This document shows positions 62,310 through 64,000 of a DNA stretch of 64,000 nt, in pieces. Every line of letters starts with the position of its first letter. The first letter of the stretch is position 1. The notes under the pieces are model-generated. The model had not been told where the DNA came from. It saw only the letters and a program-made list of their open reading frames with translations, and ran no database searches. The position numbers were made by a program, and so were the translations under genes. Origin of the DNA: Streptomyces colonosanans (GTDB taxonomy: Bacteria; Actinomycetota; Actinomycetes; Streptomycetales; Streptomycetaceae); NCBI RefSeq assembly GCF_001866645.1, contig NZ_MLYP01000042.1, forward strand, positions 1-64,000, read 5' to 3'.

Positions 62310-63200
62310 CTACGCCGGCCGCAGGTGCACGATGTCCCCCGCCCCCACCGGCTTCTGCATACCGTCCTCCGTCGCCAGCACCAGCCGGCCGTCGCCGTCG
62401 ATCGCCACCGCCTCACCGGTGACGAAACGGTCGCCGGGCAGCTCGGCCCGTACGAGGCGGCCCAGGGTCGCGCTGCCCGCCGCGTACGTCTCCTGCAGAC
62501 CGCTGGCCACCGGGTCGCCGCCCGCGGCGACCCACCGGCCGTACCAGTCCTCCAGGGCGCGCAGCACGGCCCGCAGCAGCGGGTCACGGTCCGTGGAGCG
62601 GGCGCCCGCCAGGGCCAGGGAGCCGGCCGTGGGCACCGCAAGCTCCTCCTCACGGACGGAGACGTTGATGCCGATGCCGATCACGACCGCGTCCTCGCCC
62701 GCGCGCTCGGCGAGGATCCCGCCGGCCTTGCGCTCCTCGCCGCCCACGGTGACGAGGACGTCGTTGGGCCACTTGAGTGCCGTGTCGACGCCCGCGGCCC
62801 GCGCGAGCCCGGTCGCCACCGCCACCCCGGTGAGCAGCGGCAGCCAGCCCCAGCGGGCGACGGGCACCCCGACCGGCTTGAGCAGGACGGAGAAGAACAG
62901 GCCGGAGCGGGGCGGAGCCGTCCAGGTGCGGTCGAGCCGGCCACGGGCGGCGCTCTGCTCCTCGGCGACCAGCACGGTGCCCTCGGTGGCCTTGCCGGAC
63001 GCGGCGAGGGCGACGAGATCGGTGTTGGTGGAACCGGTGCGGGGTACCACCTCGATCCCGGTCCACAGCCCGCCCTCCCGCACCAGCGCCCGGCGCAGCG
63101 CGGCGGCGTTCAGGGGCGGGCGATCCAGGTCTGACCAGCGGCCACGGCCCCCGGAGTCGTTCGACGGGTCATGGGCGTCTGAGGCATCTCGGCGCATCAT
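62310..63200 (-). CDS. birA: Biotin-[acetyl-CoA-carboxylase] ligase
   Basis: 296 residues. The catalytic core contains TGSTNTDLVALAASGKATEG, AEEQSAARGRLDRTWTAPPR (biotinyl-AMP loop), LKWPNDVLVTVGGEERKAGG with the reactive Lys, and a C-terminal SH3-like domain ending GAGDIVHLRPA. There is no N-terminal helix-turn-helix, so it is the enzyme only and not a repressor. It attaches biotin to acyl-CoA carboxylases and is divergent from the carboxylase gene pccB. Confidence 0.93.
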   Translation of the reverse strand: MMRRDASDAHDPSNDSGGRGRWSDLDRPPLNAAALRRALVREGGLWTGIEVVPRTGSTNTDLVALAASGKATEGTVLVAEEQSAARGRLDRTWTAPPRSGLFFSVLLKPVGVPVARWGWLPLLTGVAVATGLARAAGVDTALKWPNDVLVTVGGEERKAGGILAERAGEDAVVIGIGINVSVREEELAVPTAGSLALAGARSTDRDPLLRAVLRALEDWYGRWVAAGGDPVASGLQETYAAGSATLGRLVRAELPGDRFVTGEAVAIDGDGRLVLATEDGMQKPVGAGDIVHLRPA

Positions 63201-63394
63201 GCAACCCAGCCTAGGTGTGGTAAACGCCGCACTGCTGATCGGTGGGCAACGCCACTACGCTACGGATGAGTAACCGTTCGTTCTTCTGAGCATTCTCCTA
63301 GTGCCGTGACAGGCGACGGGGCAGACGCCGCCTGTCGGGTGCACTGACACCTCACCCTCACGTCCCCACTGAGCAGGCAGGGAGCCGCATCCCG

Positions 63395-64000
63395 ATGTCC
63401 GAGCCGGAAGAGATCGACATTCACACCACCGCGGGCAAGCTGGCGGATCTCCAGCGCCGGGTCCAGGAGGCGACACACGCCGGCTCGGAGCGCGCCGTCG
63501 AGAAACAGCACGCCAAGGGCAAGCTGACGGCCCGTGAGCGGATCGAACTGCTGCTGGACGAGGACTCCTTCGTGGAGCTCGACGAGTTCGCCCGGCACCG
63601 CACCACGAATTTCGGACTGGAGAAGAACCGCCCCTACGGCGACGGTGTCGTGACCGGTTACGGCACGGTCGACGGCCGCCCGGTCGCCGTGTTCTCCCAG
63701 GACTTCACGGTCTTCGGCGGTGCCCTCGGCGAGGTCTACGGCCAGAAGATCGTCAAGGTGATGGACTTCGCCCTGAAGACGGGCTGCCCGGTCATCGGCA
63801 TCAACGACTCCGGGGGCGCCCGCATCCAGGAGGGCGTCGCCTCCCTGGGCGCGTACGGCGAGATCTTCCGCCGCAACACCCACGCCTCCGGTGTGATCCC
63901 GCAGATCAGCCTGGTCGTCGGCCCGTGCGCGGGCGGCGCGGTCTACTCCCCCGCGATCACCGACTTCACGGTGATGGTCGACCAGACCTCGCACATGTTC
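63395..64000 (+). CDS. pccB: Propionyl-CoA carboxylase beta chain, 5' part
   Basis: 202 residues to the window edge, still open. Starts [80 protein letters not shown] and [16 protein letters not shown] are carboxyltransferase signatures. It carboxylates propionyl-CoA (possibly also acetyl-CoA) to methylmalonyl-CoA, a polyketide precursor. About 195 bp of divergent promoter region separates it from birA. Confidence 0.92.
   Translation, partial: MSEPEEIDIHTTAGKLADLQRRVQEATHAGSERAVEKQHAKGKLTARERIELLLDEDSFVELDEFARHRTTNFGLEKNRPYGDGVVTGYGTVDGRPVAVFSQDFTVFGGALGEVYGQKIVKVMDFALKTGCPVIGINDSGGARIQEGVASLGAYGEIFRRNTHASGVIPQISLVVGPCAGGAVYSPAITDFTVMVDQTSHMF

Overview
The window is chromosomal DNA of a Streptomyces-type actinomycete. 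The evidence is very high GC with GC-rich third codon positions, frequent GTG starts, GTGA/ATGA gene overlaps, a mycothiol gene (mca), an ABC/TPR/NB-ARC regulator style seen in streptomycetes, and a right end in the order hutH, GGDEF protein, enoyl-CoA hydratase, adenylate cyclase, birA, pccB, which I recognise from memory as the region around cya of S. coelicolor. I cannot name the species.

Layout. 1-5.5 kb: a secreted collagen-like protein cut by the window edge, a three-gene rmlA / glycosyltransferase / rmlC locus, and a DUF2079 membrane protein. 5.8-19.8 kb: ordinary core genes (pckG, trhA-type membrane protein, a collapsed MFS transporter plus its TetR regulator, Mut7-C protein, DUF255 thioredoxin-fold protein with an ArsR regulator and a strong palindromic operator, a large NB-ARC/TPR protein, mca, DUF4307, greA).

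20.65-35.12 kb: a 14.5-kb integrative and conjugative element of the actinomycete (AICE, pSAM2-like) type. It carries a large serine integrase, a rolling-circle-type Rep, a TraSA/FtsK translocase, small Spd-like proteins, an SCO3933-family protein and a GntR/KorSA-like repressor, plus cargo: an HATPase, a TTA-containing TPR regulator, an APH-like kinase, an HNH nuclease and an AlbA_2/Schlafen-domain protein. It has inserted into the permease gene of an ABC-2 exporter. The 3' part of the permease lies at 19.9-20.65 kb and the 5' part at 35.12-35.23 kb, with a 5-bp core TCCGG at both ends. Just inside the right end the element carries an intact homologous permease, in the same orientation, whose GTG start overlaps the stop of the truncated host reading frame (GTGA). 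The element therefore appears to replace the gene it destroys and to keep it in the host ATPase operon. The last codons of the integrase cross the left junction, so the integrase C-terminus is predicted to differ between integrated and circular states.

35.2-42.7 kb: ABC ATPase, ilvA, MarR regulator, a SigE-like protein with a small membrane partner, metB, a tail-anchored-type protein and msrA (with an odd insertion). 42.9-46.5 kb: a graveyard with two degenerate copies of a DUF4291 locus and other gene fragments around one intact gene. 46.6-64 kb: DUF2637 membrane protein, a subtilase homologue in which all catalytic residues are replaced next to a glutamine-rich low-complexity protein, a VOC protein, an orphan C-terminal subtilase domain coupled to a MacB-type ABC exporter, an L,D-transpeptidase lipoprotein, a LADTG sortase-type substrate, hutH, a diguanylate cyclase, an enoyl-CoA hydratase, adenylate cyclase, birA and the start of pccB.

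Start sites were chosen by eye from ribosome-binding sites and family conservation. No database search could be run.
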